NCBI RefSeq assembly: GCF_014836675.1
Contig: NZ_JACSQK010000004.1
Location: forward strand, 1-64,000
Length of the DNA: 64,000 bases
Source: Comamonas avium
Lineage (GTDB): Bacteria > Pseudomonadota > Gammaproteobacteria > Burkholderiales > Burkholderiaceae_C
Direction: 5' to 3'
Positions 44,542 through 53,103 of this stretch are shown piece after piece. The notes under the pieces were generated by a model. It made no database searches. It was not told the origin of the DNA and saw only the letters and a program-made list of their open reading frames with translations. Positions within the stretch are counted from its first letter, which is position 1, and the number at the start of each line of letters is the position of its first letter. The position numbers and the translations under genes were made by a program.

Positions 44542-45678
44542 ATGTCCTCTCGCCTAGACCACGACCCCTTTGCCCCACCCCGCCAGCCCAAGCGTCTGCG
44601 CAACTGGGTGCTGGCATTGCTGGCACATGCCGTTTTGGTGGGCGCATTCATGTGGAAAGTCAGCCCCCCAGCATCGACTGAGCAAGCCGCCGTCGAGGCA
44701 GAGCTGTGGTCAGACACCTTTGTGCAGGCAGCTCCACTGGCACCCGTGGCACCGCCGCCGCCGCCTGTGCCGCAGCCCACGCCTGCACCGCCGCCCGAGC
44801 CTGAGCCAGAACCCATTCCTCAGCCCCCTGCACCACCTCCAGCGCCCCCCCAGCCCACGCAGCAAGAGCTGCAGGCGCAGCGTGATGCAGACATTGCCTT
44901 GCAGGAACGCAAAAAGCACGAAGCTGAGCAAAAGCAGCGAGAGCTAGAGGCACAAAAGGCCAAGGACAAGGCCGAACGTGAAAAAGCCGAAAAAGCCAAA
45001 CTTGAAAAAGACAAGGCGGATCAGGCACGCAAGGACAAGATCGAGCAAGACAGACGCGACAAGCTGGAACAGCAAAAGCGCGACAAGGCCGAGCAAGAGA
45101 AAAAAGACCGCCAGGAAAAAGACAAGCGCGAAAAAGCCGAGAAAGACAAAGCCGCCAAAGACAAGGCAGAGAAAGAAAAGGCCGAGAAGGCCGAAAAAGC
45201 CAAGCAAGAAGCGGAAAAGAAAGCTGCTGACGACAAGCGCAAGAAAGAACAAGCCGCCAAAGATGCCAAGGCCGCCAAGGAGCTGGAGCGCATGCGCCAG
45301 GAAAACCTCAAAGCCATGGCCGGTCTGGCAGGCTCTGGGGGCACGGGCTCTGCTGAAAAGAGCAGTGGCCCCAACGGTGGCAAGGGCACAGGCGGCGGTA
45401 CCGCCGGGCACTCTGCGGGCTACGGCGCCAAGGTGGCGGCCAAGGTCAAGCCCAACATCGTCTACCCTGACATGGTCAGCGGCAACCCGCGCGCTGAAGT
45501 GCGCGTGCGCGCAGCCCCCGATGGCACCATCACTGGCGTGCAGCTGGTGCAGTCCAGCGGCAACAAAGCCTGGGATGACGCCGTGGTGCGCGCCCTGCAC
45601 AAGACAGACACACTGCCACGCGACACCAATGGCAAAGTGCCTTCAGAGCTGCTGATTGGTTTCCGCCCACAGGATTAA
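44542..45678 (+). CDS. tolA: Cell envelope integrity protein TolA
   Basis: A 378-residue TolA. One N-terminal membrane helix (about residues 18-35; NWVLALLAHAVLVGAFMW), a proline-rich segment (66-108), a long Lys/Glu/Ala-rich helix (about 110-265), a glycine-rich hinge and a C-terminal TonB/TolA-like domain (about 285-378; NPRAEVRVRAAPDGTITGV and DDAVVRALHKTDTLPRDT). TolA links the inner-membrane TolQR motor to Pal. The usual next genes tolB and pal do not follow; repeat copy 6 and trhP do. Confidence 0.93.
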   Translation: MSSRLDHDPFAPPRQPKRLRNWVLALLAHAVLVGAFMWKVSPPASTEQAAVEAELWSDTFVQAAPLAPVAPPPPPVPQPTPAPPPEPEPEPIPQPPAPPPAPPQPTQQELQAQRDADIALQERKKHEAEQKQRELEAQKAKDKAEREKAEKAKLEKDKADQARKDKIEQDRRDKLEQQKRDKAEQEKKDRQEKDKREKAEKDKAAKDKAEKEKAEKAEKAKQEAEKKAADDKRKKEQAAKDAKAAKELERMRQENLKAMAGLAGSGGTGSAEKSSGPNGGKGTGGGTAGHSAGYGAKVAAKVKPNIVYPDMVSGNPRAEVRVRAAPDGTITGVQLVQSSGNKAWDDAVVRALHKTDTLPRDTNGKVPSELLIGFRPQD

Positions 45679-45684
45679 TACTTT

Positions 45685-45772
45685 GTATAGCAGCTAGCGC
45701 TTACCGCATAAGGACTTCAGATAGAAAAGTATCTGAAGTCCTTATGCATTAAGCGTAAGTAGCTATTTTTAT
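45685..45772. repeat. Dispersed nested-palindrome repeat, copy 6
   Basis: The outer arms ATAGCAGCTAGCGCTTA and TAAGCGTAAGTAGCTAT pair, and the inner dyad GCATAAGGACTTCAGATA/TATCTGAAGTCCTTATGC is a perfect 18 bp stem with loop GAAAAG (45706-45747). It starts 6 bp after the tolA stop. Confidence 0.9.
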
Positions 45773-45861
45773 TTCAGCAAACTCGTTGCACCACATGGCC
45801 TGCAGGTTCATGTCCGCTGGGCCGTGACGAACTGACGCCAATCAAGGAAAATAAGCCCCCT

Positions 45862-47238
45862 ATGAAAGCCCCTGAACTGCTGCTTCCCGCCGGCTCGCTT
45901 GAAAAAATGCGCGCCGCCTATGACTTTGGTGCCGACGCTGTCTACGCTGGCCAGCCGCGCTACTCGCTGCGCGCGCGCAACAACGAGTTCCGCATGGAAC
46001 AGATTGCCCAAGGCATTCAAGAAGCCCATGCCCGTGGCAAGAAATTCTTTCTGACATCCAACGTCATTGCGCACAACGACAAGATTCGCACCTACCTGCG
46101 CGACATCGAGCCCATCATGGAGCTCAAGCCAGACGCGCTGATCATGGCCGACCCCGGCCTGATCATGATGGTCAAGGAAAAGTGGCCCGAGGCGGTGATC
46201 CACCTGTCCGTGCAGGCCAACACCACCAACTACGCCACCGTCAAGTTCTGGCAGAAGATGGGCGTGGAGCGCATCATTCTCTCGCGCGAGCTGAGCCTCG
46301 ATGAGATCGAAAAGATCCGCCAGGAATGCCCCGACATGGAGCTGGAAGTGTTCGTGCACGGCGCGCTGTGCATTGCCTACTCGGGCCGCTGCCTGCTGTC
46401 GGGTTACTTCAACCGCCGCGACCCCAACCAGGGCACCTGCACCAACGCCTGCCGCTGGGACTACAAGACGCACGACGCCAATGTGGACCCCAACACTGGC
46501 GAGGCGCTGGGCCAGACCATGGAAAAGGGCTTCAACTTCGAAGACGCCAAGAACGACGCAGACAACCAGTTCACCAGCACCTGCGGTGACGGCAACCGCC
46601 ACCCCAAGGCCGATGCCATCTACCTGCTGGAAGAAAAAGGCCGCCCCGGCGAGATGATGCCCATCATGGAAGATGAGCACGGCACCTACATCATGAACTC
46701 CAAGGACCTGCGCGCTATTGAGCACGTAGAGCGCCTGGCCAAGATTGGTGTCGATTCACTGAAAATTGAAGGCCGCACCAAGAGCCTGTACTACGTGGCC
46801 CGTACCGCGCAAACCTACCGCCGCGCCATCGATGACGCCGTGGCTGGCCGCCCCTTCAACCCCCACCTCATCACCGAGCTGGAAGGTCTGGCCAACCGCG
46901 GTTACACCGGCGGCCTGCTGGAGCGCCGCCCCGCCAACGACTACCAGAACTACGAGACCGGCACCTCGGTGCTGCAACGCAGCCACTACGTGGGCAAGGT
47001 GCACGGCTACGAAAACGGCATGGCCGAAATCGAAACCATGAACCGCTTCTCGGTGGGCGATACGCTGGAAATCATTCACCCGACCGGCAACCGCACCGTC
47101 AAGCTCGAGCAGATGTTCAACCTGGAAGGCCAGGCCGTCCAAGTGGCATCGGGCAACCCGGTGCGCGTACGCATTCCGGTGCAAGGCCCTGTGGAAGGCG
47201 CTCTGATTTCGCGCCTGCTGCAGCCTACCGAAGCTTGA
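45862..47238 (+). CDS. trhP: U32-family tRNA 5-hydroxyuridine modification protein TrhP (YegQ)
   Basis: A 458-residue peptidase-U32-like protein. Its start MKAPELLLPAGSLEKMRAAY and the signature EVFVHGALCIAYSGRCLLSGYF match YegQ/TrhP, which takes part in prephenate-dependent 5-hydroxyuridine formation at tRNA position 34. Cysteines in CIAYSGRCLL, GTCTNACRW and TSTCGDG are probably iron-sulfur ligands. No protease role is expected despite the family name. It lies between repeat copies 6 and 7, in the same direction as tolA. Confidence 0.9.
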   Translation: MKAPELLLPAGSLEKMRAAYDFGADAVYAGQPRYSLRARNNEFRMEQIAQGIQEAHARGKKFFLTSNVIAHNDKIRTYLRDIEPIMELKPDALIMADPGLIMMVKEKWPEAVIHLSVQANTTNYATVKFWQKMGVERIILSRELSLDEIEKIRQECPDMELEVFVHGALCIAYSGRCLLSGYFNRRDPNQGTCTNACRWDYKTHDANVDPNTGEALGQTMEKGFNFEDAKNDADNQFTSTCGDGNRHPKADAIYLLEEKGRPGEMMPIMEDEHGTYIMNSKDLRAIEHVERLAKIGVDSLKIEGRTKSLYYVARTAQTYRRAIDDAVAGRPFNPHLITELEGLANRGYTGGLLERRPANDYQNYETGTSVLQRSHYVGKVHGYENGMAEIETMNRFSVGDTLEIIHPTGNRTVKLEQMFNLEGQAVQVASGNPVRVRIPVQGPVEGALISRLLQPTEA

Positions 47239-47250
47239 TAAGAAATAACT

Positions 47251-47340
47251 GATAGCTGCCAGCGCTTTATTCACAACACTTTCAGATAGTTTTCTATTTG
47301 AAAACCAATGACAGAAAGCGCTAGCAGCTCTTATTTTTAA
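47251..47340. repeat. Dispersed nested-palindrome repeat, copy 7
   Basis: Outer arms ATAGCTGCCAGCGCTTTA and AGAAAGCGCTAGCAGCTCTT are well conserved. The inner dyad TTTCAGATAG/CTATTTGAAA has one G-U-type mismatch. It starts 13 bp after the trhP stop, immediately before a separate UUCG-loop terminator. Confidence 0.88.
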
Positions 47341-47364
47341 AGACACCACATGGTCTTTGCACAC

Positions 47365-47386
47365 AAGGCACCTTCGGGTGCCTTTT
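47365..47386 (+). terminator. UUCG-loop terminator
   Basis: The 8 bp stem AAGGCACC/GGTGCCTT closes a TTCG tetraloop, followed by a short T run. It lies just after repeat copy 7 and ahead of the ParB-like gene. Confidence 0.75.
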
Positions 47387-47451
47387 GACTTGGATCTTTG
47401 ACATTCGCGTCCAGCGGGCTACAGTCCATGGGCCGCAAAAATTGGAATTTC

Positions 47452-48321
47452 ATGAGCACCGAAGAGATTGTTGTTCTGCCTGAACTCAAGGCCTATATCG
47501 ACCCCCTGACCCCCGACGAACATGAAGCCCTGGAGCGCAGCATTTTGGATGAAGGCTGCCGCGACGCACTGGTGCTGTGGGGCAATATTTTGGTGGACGG
47601 GCACAACCGCTACGGCATCTGCCAAAAGCATGGCCTGCCGTTCAAAACCATCCAGAACGAACGCTTTCAGAACATGGAAGACATCCACCTGTGGATGATT
47701 GACCAGCATCTGGGCCGCCGCTCGGTGTCCGACTTTCAGCGCGGTGTACTGGCCCTGCGCAAGCGCGAAATCATTACCGAGCGCCGCGCCGCTGCAGCTG
47801 CTGCCGTGAACGCCGCCAAGGCCGAATCTGCCAATGCACAAGCCCCGTGGGAAGGTGATGTCGACCCCGCCGTAGCCCAGGCCCTGGCCAGCAGCCCCAA
47901 GGTGCCCGATGACGCGCTGGACACCCGCGAAGCCCTGGCCCGCGCTGCACGCCTGTCGGCCAGCCAGGTCAAGATGATTGAAACCATCCAGCAAAAAGCC
48001 GCCCCCGAAGTGGTGGCTGCGGTCAAGGCCGGTGAGCTGTCTTTGAACGCGGCTGCCGTGGTCTCTACCCTGCCCGTCGAAGAGCAGCAAGCCATGGCCG
48101 CCGAAGGCGCAGATGGCCTCAAGCAAGGGGCCAAGCGCGTGCGCGATGCCAAGAAAAAGCCCAAGGCAGAAAAGGTGGTGCCAGAAGATGACAGCGCAGA
48201 TGCCGCCCCTGTGGCTTCTGCCGAGGAGCTGCAAGCGCGCGTGAACGAGCTGGAAGCCGAAAACGAACGCCTGCGCATGCAGGTCAAGACGCTGCAGGAG
48301 CTGCTGGCCGAGCAGGGCTAA
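47452..48321 (+). CDS. ParB/plasmid partition-like protein
   Basis: A 289-residue protein with an N-terminal ParB/Spo0J-type domain (about residues 8-110; LTPDEHEALERSILDEGCRDAL, ILVDGHNRYGICQKHGL). The short form LVDGHNRYGI carries the box II-like His-Asn-Arg of ParB N-terminal domains that bind CTP in true ParB. The centre is Ala-rich (ARLSASQVKMIETIQQ) and the C terminus is a coiled coil (EELQARVNELEAENERLRMQ). No parA is adjacent, so it is an orphan and its DNA target is unknown. Alternative starts at 47428 and 47398 exist; GGAA stands before 47452. Confidence 0.75.
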   Translation: MSTEEIVVLPELKAYIDPLTPDEHEALERSILDEGCRDALVLWGNILVDGHNRYGICQKHGLPFKTIQNERFQNMEDIHLWMIDQHLGRRSVSDFQRGVLALRKREIITERRAAAAAAVNAAKAESANAQAPWEGDVDPAVAQALASSPKVPDDALDTREALARAARLSASQVKMIETIQQKAAPEVVAAVKAGELSLNAAAVVSTLPVEEQQAMAAEGADGLKQGAKRVRDAKKKPKAEKVVPEDDSADAAPVASAEELQARVNELEAENERLRMQVKTLQELLAEQG

Positions 48322-48346
48322 GCGCCCAGACGGCTGCCCTTGCAGC

Positions 48347-48380
48347 GGGGTCACCGACGTGCTCGGTGGCCCCTTTTTTT
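48347..48380 (+). terminator. Terminator after the ParB-like gene
   Basis: The 11 bp stem GGGGTCACCGA/TCGGTGGCCCC (one wobble pair) with loop CGTGC is followed by a long T run. Confidence 0.9.
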
Positions 48381-48426
48381 TGTGCCATGCTGAGCGCTTG
48401 TCTGGCTTTCCCCTCAACACCCCACC

Positions 48427-49533
48427 ATGCCTGCACTGTTTTCTCCCATTCGCCTGGGCAATCTGGAGCTGACCAACCGCATCATCGTTCCGCCCATGTG
48501 CATGTACTCTGCCCAAGACGGCTGCGCCACCAGCTGGCACCAGATGCACTACGGCAACCTGGCCCAGTGCGGCGCGGGCCTGCTGATTTTGGAAGCCACT
48601 GCGGTCGAGGCGCGCGGTCGCATCAGCCCCTACGATCTGGGCCTGTGGAGCGATGCACAGGCCGCAGCCCTACAGCCTGTGCTGGCCCATATCCGCAGCT
48701 ACAGCCCCATGCCGGTATGCATTCAGCTGGCCCACGCAGGCCGCAAGGCCAGCAGCCTGCGGCCCTGGGAAGGCGGTGGAGCCATGCCTGCTGACCATCC
48801 CGGCGCATGGCGCACCATCAGTGCCAGCGCCCAGGGCTATCTGCCCACCGACCCCGCCCCAGCCAGCGCCACACTGCAAGATATTGCAGACATCAAGCAA
48901 GCGTTTGTCGATGCCGCCCTGCGCAGCCACCAGCTGGGTCTGGATGCCATTGAGCTGCATGCCGCCCATGGCTATTTGCTACATCAGTTCCTCTCCCCGC
49001 TGTCCAACCTGCGCACCGATGCCTATGGCGACAGCCTGGACAACCGCATGCGCCTGACGCTGGAAGTTTTTGACGCCATGCAGGCGGCGGTGCCTGAGGG
49101 TTTCCCGATCGGCGCGCGCATCTCGGCCACGGACTGGGTCGACGGGGGCTGGGATGTGGAGCAAAGCAAGGCGCTGGCGCATGCCCTGTCGCAGCGCGGC
49201 TGTGCATTCCTTCACGTCTCCAGCGCTGCCTTGCACCCGGCGCAGCAGATACCGATTGGACCTGGCTACCAGGTGCCGCTGGCCGCTGCACTGCGCGAAA
49301 GTCTGGGCGGCAGCATGCCTGTGATTGCCGTGGGCCTGATTACCCAGGCACAGCAGGCCCAGGCCATTTTGGATGCGGGCCACGCCGATGCCATTGGCGT
49401 AGCCCGTGCCATGCTGTACAACCCACGCTGGCCGTGGGAAGCCGCACGCCAGCTGGGTGCCCGTGTACATGCCGCACCGCAGTACCTGCGCTGCCAGCCG
49501 CATGGGGCCAAGGATTTGTTTGACGCCCCTTAA
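48427..49533 (+). CDS. Old yellow enzyme family NADH:flavin oxidoreductase (YqjM-like)
   Basis: A 368-residue FMN-dependent ene-reductase. The N terminus LFSPIRLGNLELTNRIIVPPMCMYSA carries the cysteine of the YqjM (thermophilic-like) subgroup in PPMCMYS (short form LTNRIIVPPMCMYSA). The substrate-binding His pair is in HAAHGYLLHQFLSPLSN and the tail IGVARAMLYNPRWPW is typical. It reduces activated alkenes with NAD(P)H; the natural substrate is unknown. A short terminator separates it from the convergent CoA-transferase gene. Confidence 0.9.
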   Translation: MPALFSPIRLGNLELTNRIIVPPMCMYSAQDGCATSWHQMHYGNLAQCGAGLLILEATAVEARGRISPYDLGLWSDAQAAALQPVLAHIRSYSPMPVCIQLAHAGRKASSLRPWEGGGAMPADHPGAWRTISASAQGYLPTDPAPASATLQDIADIKQAFVDAALRSHQLGLDAIELHAAHGYLLHQFLSPLSNLRTDAYGDSLDNRMRLTLEVFDAMQAAVPEGFPIGARISATDWVDGGWDVEQSKALAHALSQRGCAFLHVSSAALHPAQQIPIGPGYQVPLAAALRESLGGSMPVIAVGLITQAQQAQAILDAGHADAIGVARAMLYNPRWPWEAARQLGARVHAAPQYLRCQPHGAKDLFDAP

Positions 49534-49550
49534 GCGCCGCATCGCATGAA

Positions 49551-49578
49551 AAAAAGGAGTCCAAGGACTCCTTTTTTT
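49551..49578. terminator. Bidirectional terminator
   Basis: The perfect inverted repeat AAAAAGGAGTCC/GGACTCCTTTTT has A and T runs at the ends and lies between the convergent oxidoreductase and CoA-transferase genes. Confidence 0.9.
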
Positions 49579-49641
49579 GATTCACCCACAGCGCGCAGCC
49601 TCTTACAGCATTCAGGCGCTTTTCAACGTTGCCCTTGCCCT

Positions 49642-50814
49642 TCAGTCTGGCAAAAATGCATCCCCCCGCGCCAGCGGCGGCACGCGATAAGTCGCCGGTG
49701 TGCGGCTGAGTTTGACTGGGGAGCCCAGCCCCCGGTAGCCACCAGGCATCTGCACCACCATTTCTCTGTGCAAGCTATGCGGGTGCTGCAGCGCGTCATC
49801 GACCGATTGCACGGGTGCTGCAGGCACACCCAGAGCCATCAAATCAGTCGCCAGTTGCGCACCGTCAAAGGCAGCCAGATACTCCTCCAGCAAAGGCTTG
49901 AGCGTGTCTCGGTGCACCGAGCGCTGGCCTGCGCTGGCAAAGCGCACATCCTGAGCCAGATGCTGGCACCCGATATGCCCGCACAGCAGTTGAAACTGGC
50001 GGTCATTGCCCACCGCAAAAAACACGGGGATCGAGCCGGTATGCAGCACGTCATAGGGATAGATGTTGGGATGTGCGTTGCCGGTGCGCTGCGGTGGTTT
50101 GCCATCCATGAACCAGTTGGGCGCATGGGGGTGCAGCAGGGCAATGGCACTGTCGTACAGCGCCGCATCCACCAATTGCCCCAAACCGCTGCGCTGGCGC
50201 TCTTGCAGCGCCAGCAGCACACCAATCACAGCGTTCATTCCTGTGACCATATCCACCACTGGCAACCCTACCCGCAAGGGCTCTCCCCCAGCTTCACCAT
50301 TGACGCTCATGATGCCGCTCATGGCCTGAATGGCTGCGTCATAACCGGGCCATGCGCCCAACGGTCCATCGGCGCCAAACCCGCTGACGCGGCACCAGAT
50401 CAACCGTGGAAAGCGCGACTGCATCTGCTGCCAGCCTATGTCCCACTTTTCCAGGGTACCGATCTTGAAGTTCTCCACCACCACATCGGCCTGCTCCATC
50501 AGCGCCAGCACTCTGGCTTGGCCTTCAGGCTGGCTCAGGTCCAGAAACTGCGTGCGCTTGTTGCGATTCAGTCCACGGTAGTACGAAGAAACCCCGTCCT
50601 GAAACGGTGGCCCCCAGGCTCGCGTGTCGTCGCCTTGCGGAGGCTCTACTTTCAGCACATCAGCGCCATGGTCACCCAGCATCTGTCCGCACAGTGGCCC
50701 CCCCAGAATGCGTGAAAGATCCAGCACCGTCAGGCCCTGCAAAGCACCCGTTGGCATGCCTGCAGGTGCGGCACAAGTTGTTGGCGAGGGTGCTGTCATA
50801 CAAGCGTTGCTCAT
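49642..50814 (-). CDS. CaiB/BaiF family CoA-transferase
   Basis: A 390-residue class III CoA-transferase. It shows GLTVLDLSRILGGPLCGQMLGDHGADVLKVEPP (short form GPLCGQMLGDHGADVLKVEP), the likely catalytic Asp in GYDAAIQAMSGIM, and VVDMVTGMNAVIGVLLALQERQRSG. Such enzymes move CoA between an acyl-CoA and a free acid without ATP. With the two Bug receptors and the acyl-CoA dehydrogenase upstream it probably belongs to a catabolic unit for an organic acid. Start 50814 is ATG; a TTG one codon earlier is possible. Confidence 0.9.
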   Translation of the reverse strand: MSNACMTAPSPTTCAAPAGMPTGALQGLTVLDLSRILGGPLCGQMLGDHGADVLKVEPPQGDDTRAWGPPFQDGVSSYYRGLNRNKRTQFLDLSQPEGQARVLALMEQADVVVENFKIGTLEKWDIGWQQMQSRFPRLIWCRVSGFGADGPLGAWPGYDAAIQAMSGIMSVNGEAGGEPLRVGLPVVDMVTGMNAVIGVLLALQERQRSGLGQLVDAALYDSAIALLHPHAPNWFMDGKPPQRTGNAHPNIYPYDVLHTGSIPVFFAVGNDRQFQLLCGHIGCQHLAQDVRFASAGQRSVHRDTLKPLLEEYLAAFDGAQLATDLMALGVPAAPVQSVDDALQHPHSLHREMVVQMPGGYRGLGSPVKLSRTPATYRVPPLARGDAFLPD

Positions 50815-50838
50815 CAAAAAATCTCCATCTCTGTCACA

Positions 50839-51840
50839 TCAGTCCAGCACGGCACCTGAGGCGAGCACCACGGCTTTCCACTTGGCCACTTCTTCGGGAA
50901 TAAAACGTCCCAGCCCTTCGGCAGTCAGATCTGGTGCGGGCTCCAGGCCCTGGCTGGCGAAGGTGGTGCGCACCTTCTCACTGACCAAAGCCTTGCGGAA
51001 AGCCTGGTTCAAGATGGCAATACGCTGGGCAGGCGTGCCCGCTGGTGCCACCACGCCAAAAAACACACTCACGTCGTAGCCGGGCAAGCCTTGCTCGGCA
51101 ATCGTGGGGACACCTGGCATCGCCTGAGAGCGCTTTTCAGTGGCCACGCCAATGATCTTGAGCTTGCCACTTTGCACATAGGGCATGGCCGTCAAGATGT
51201 CAGTAAAGCTCATGTCTACCTGACCTGCCAGCAAGTCATTGAGCGCTGGCCCTGTGCCTTTGTAGGGCACGTGCTGCAGCGAGGTCTGGGCTTTTTGGTT
51301 AAACAGCACCCCGGCCAGATGCGAAGAGGCCCCGTTGCCAGAAGAGGCGTAGTTCAAACTGCCGGGCTTGGCCTTGTCCAGCGCAATCAGCTCTTGCACG
51401 GAATTGGCTTTGACACTGGGGTGCACCGCCAGCACGTTGGGCAGATAGCCCACGCGAATCACCGGCGCAAAGCTTGTGACAGGGTCGTAGCCAATCTTGC
51501 TGTACAGACTCTTGTTGATGGCCAAGGGGCCAGATGTTCCAAACATGATGGTGTAGCCGTCCGGTTTGGCACGCGCCAGCGCCTCAGCCCCGATATTGCC
51601 GCCCGCTCCAGCGCGGTTTTCCACAATCACGCTTTGACCCAGCGCCTGCGTCAACGCTACGCCCAGAGTGCGCGCCATGGCATCCGTGGGACCGCCCGGC
51701 GGGAATGGCACCACAAACGTCACAGGCCTGGAAGGAAAGGTCTCAGCCGCTGCGAGCAGCGGAAAGCTGGCGCCCAGCGCAGCCACAGCCGAAGCTGCGA
51801 CCACTACCGTGCGTGATATTTTTTTCAAATGTATTGCCAT
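50839..51840 (-). CDS. Bug/TctC-type periplasmic solute-binding protein
   Basis: A 333-residue receptor with an N-terminal signal peptide (MAIHLKKISRTVVVAASAVA, cleavage near LLAAAET). Family blocks are FPSRPVTFVVPFPPGGPTDAMAR, VIVENRAGAGGNIGAEALA, LQHVPYKGTGPALNDLLAGQV and TPAQRIAILNQAFRKAL. The start at 51840 was chosen because the signal peptide begins there; a longer frame to 51927 runs through the tandem repeat upstream and lacks a signal. The gene stop is 24 bp from the CoA-transferase start. Ligand unknown, probably a carboxylate. Confidence 0.88.
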   Translation of the reverse strand: MAIHLKKISRTVVVAASAVAALGASFPLLAAAETFPSRPVTFVVPFPPGGPTDAMARTLGVALTQALGQSVIVENRAGAGGNIGAEALARAKPDGYTIMFGTSGPLAINKSLYSKIGYDPVTSFAPVIRVGYLPNVLAVHPSVKANSVQELIALDKAKPGSLNYASSGNGASSHLAGVLFNQKAQTSLQHVPYKGTGPALNDLLAGQVDMSFTDILTAMPYVQSGKLKIIGVATEKRSQAMPGVPTIAEQGLPGYDVSVFFGVVAPAGTPAQRIAILNQAFRKALVSEKVRTTFASQGLEPAPDLTAEGLGRFIPEEVAKWKAVVLASGAVLD

Positions 51841-51857
51841 GTTGTGTCTCCTTGCAG

Positions 51858-51934
51858 TACTGGTGCATGCAGGCCTGTGCATACGGGCCTGTGCATGCGG
51901 GCCTGTGCATGTAGCCGCAAACGGCATGCACCAG
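51858..51934. repeat. 14 bp tandem repeat framed by an inverted repeat
   Basis: GGCCTGTGCAT occurs at 51872, 51886 and 51900, a 14 bp period, with a degenerate fourth copy at 51858. An 11 bp perfect inverted repeat, CTGGTGCATGC near 51860 and GCATGCACCAG at 51924-51934, brackets the array. It lies about 20-95 bp upstream of the minus-strand Bug gene at 51840, in its 5' leader or promoter. Confidence 0.75.
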
Positions 51935-51996
51935 TTTTTTTATTGATGGCCACCAGACACTTAACCAGTCAGCGTTTGGTGCATTTTTCTCTTCAG

Positions 51997-52974
51997 TTAC
52001 TGAAGCAGCCCGTTGTCTCGCATCCATGCCATGCGCGCTTTCTCGCGGGCAAACGCTGCATTGGCATACGCCTGGTAGTCAGCTGGAGCCTTGTAGTTGG
52101 GTTCTTGATTGAGCTGCTGCAGCACCCGCATGCCCGCTGGCGACAGCAACGCCTGGTGAAACGCTGTGCTGATCTGCAAAACGCGTGCTGCATCCATACC
52201 TTTGGGGCCTGCCACGCCATAGGGCGAATCGATGTAATGCGGGATACCGGCTTCCTGCAACGTCTGCAATTGCGGAAAGCGCCGAATGCGCTGCGCCGTC
52301 AGCATGACCAGATAGCGCATTTTTTTCGCTTCGATATGCGGCACTGCCACACCCGACAGCGGTGCTGCGTCGATATGCCCGCCCAAAATTGCGGTGGTGA
52401 CGTCCGCATCACCTTTGTAAGTGACCACGTTGGCTTTCACGCCCGCAGCCGCCAGCGCCTCTTCCATCACGATCCGGGGAGTACCCATGGCACCCGTTGC
52501 ACCAATGTTGAGGACGCCTGGGCGCTTCTTGGCGTCTTCCATCAGGTCTGCCCACGTTTTCCACGGTGCATCGTCGCGCACAGCCAGTCCAAAGCTGTAG
52601 TCTGAAAGCAGGGCGATGTAGCTGAAGCTGCTGGTCGGGTCAAACGGCACCTTGTTGATATAAGGTTCGCGATAGACCGATGCAGGCAACACCCCCAGCG
52701 TGTAGCCATCCGGAGCTGCGCGGGTCAGCGCGGCAGCAGCCGTTACGCCATTCGCACCGGGGCGACTGTCCAGCACAATGGGCTGCCCCAAAATCTTTCC
52801 GGCCTCTTCGGCCACCACGCGCAGGTGCTGATCGGTCGGGCCGCCCGGGGCATAGGGCTGAATCAAGGTGATGGGCTTTTGCGGAAAGCCAGAGTGACTG
52901 GTTTGCGCCCAGCTGGATGTCCACGTTGTGGCAGCCAGTGCTCCCAAGCTTTGCAAAAATATGCGCTTATCCAT
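51997..52974 (-). CDS. Bug/TctC-type periplasmic solute-binding protein
   Basis: A 325-residue receptor, diverged from its neighbour at 50.8 kb. The short signal region is MDKRIFLQSLGALAATTW and then ITLIQPYAPGGPTDQHLR, VLDSRPGANGVTAAAALTRA and VVTYKGDADVTTAILGGH follow the family. The usual VPYKG is replaced by VTYKG. It lies between the other Bug gene and the acyl-CoA dehydrogenase on the same strand, with no TctA/TctB genes. The two receptors may bind different intermediates of one pathway. Confidence 0.87.
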   Translation of the reverse strand: MDKRIFLQSLGALAATTWTSSWAQTSHSGFPQKPITLIQPYAPGGPTDQHLRVVAEEAGKILGQPIVLDSRPGANGVTAAAALTRAAPDGYTLGVLPASVYREPYINKVPFDPTSSFSYIALLSDYSFGLAVRDDAPWKTWADLMEDAKKRPGVLNIGATGAMGTPRIVMEEALAAAGVKANVVTYKGDADVTTAILGGHIDAAPLSGVAVPHIEAKKMRYLVMLTAQRIRRFPQLQTLQEAGIPHYIDSPYGVAGPKGMDAARVLQISTAFHQALLSPAGMRVLQQLNQEPNYKAPADYQAYANAAFAREKARMAWMRDNGLLQ

Positions 52975-53103
52975 GGTTTGTCTCCTAGGAAATAGACCCT
53001 GCCTCTGTATCGGGGCTTAGGGGCCGAAAGCGGCGCTGGCTGAGCCAGTCACCGCCCAATGCAGGCACGGACATCTCCCCCCGTGCCACGCAACAGTTGC
53101 ACC

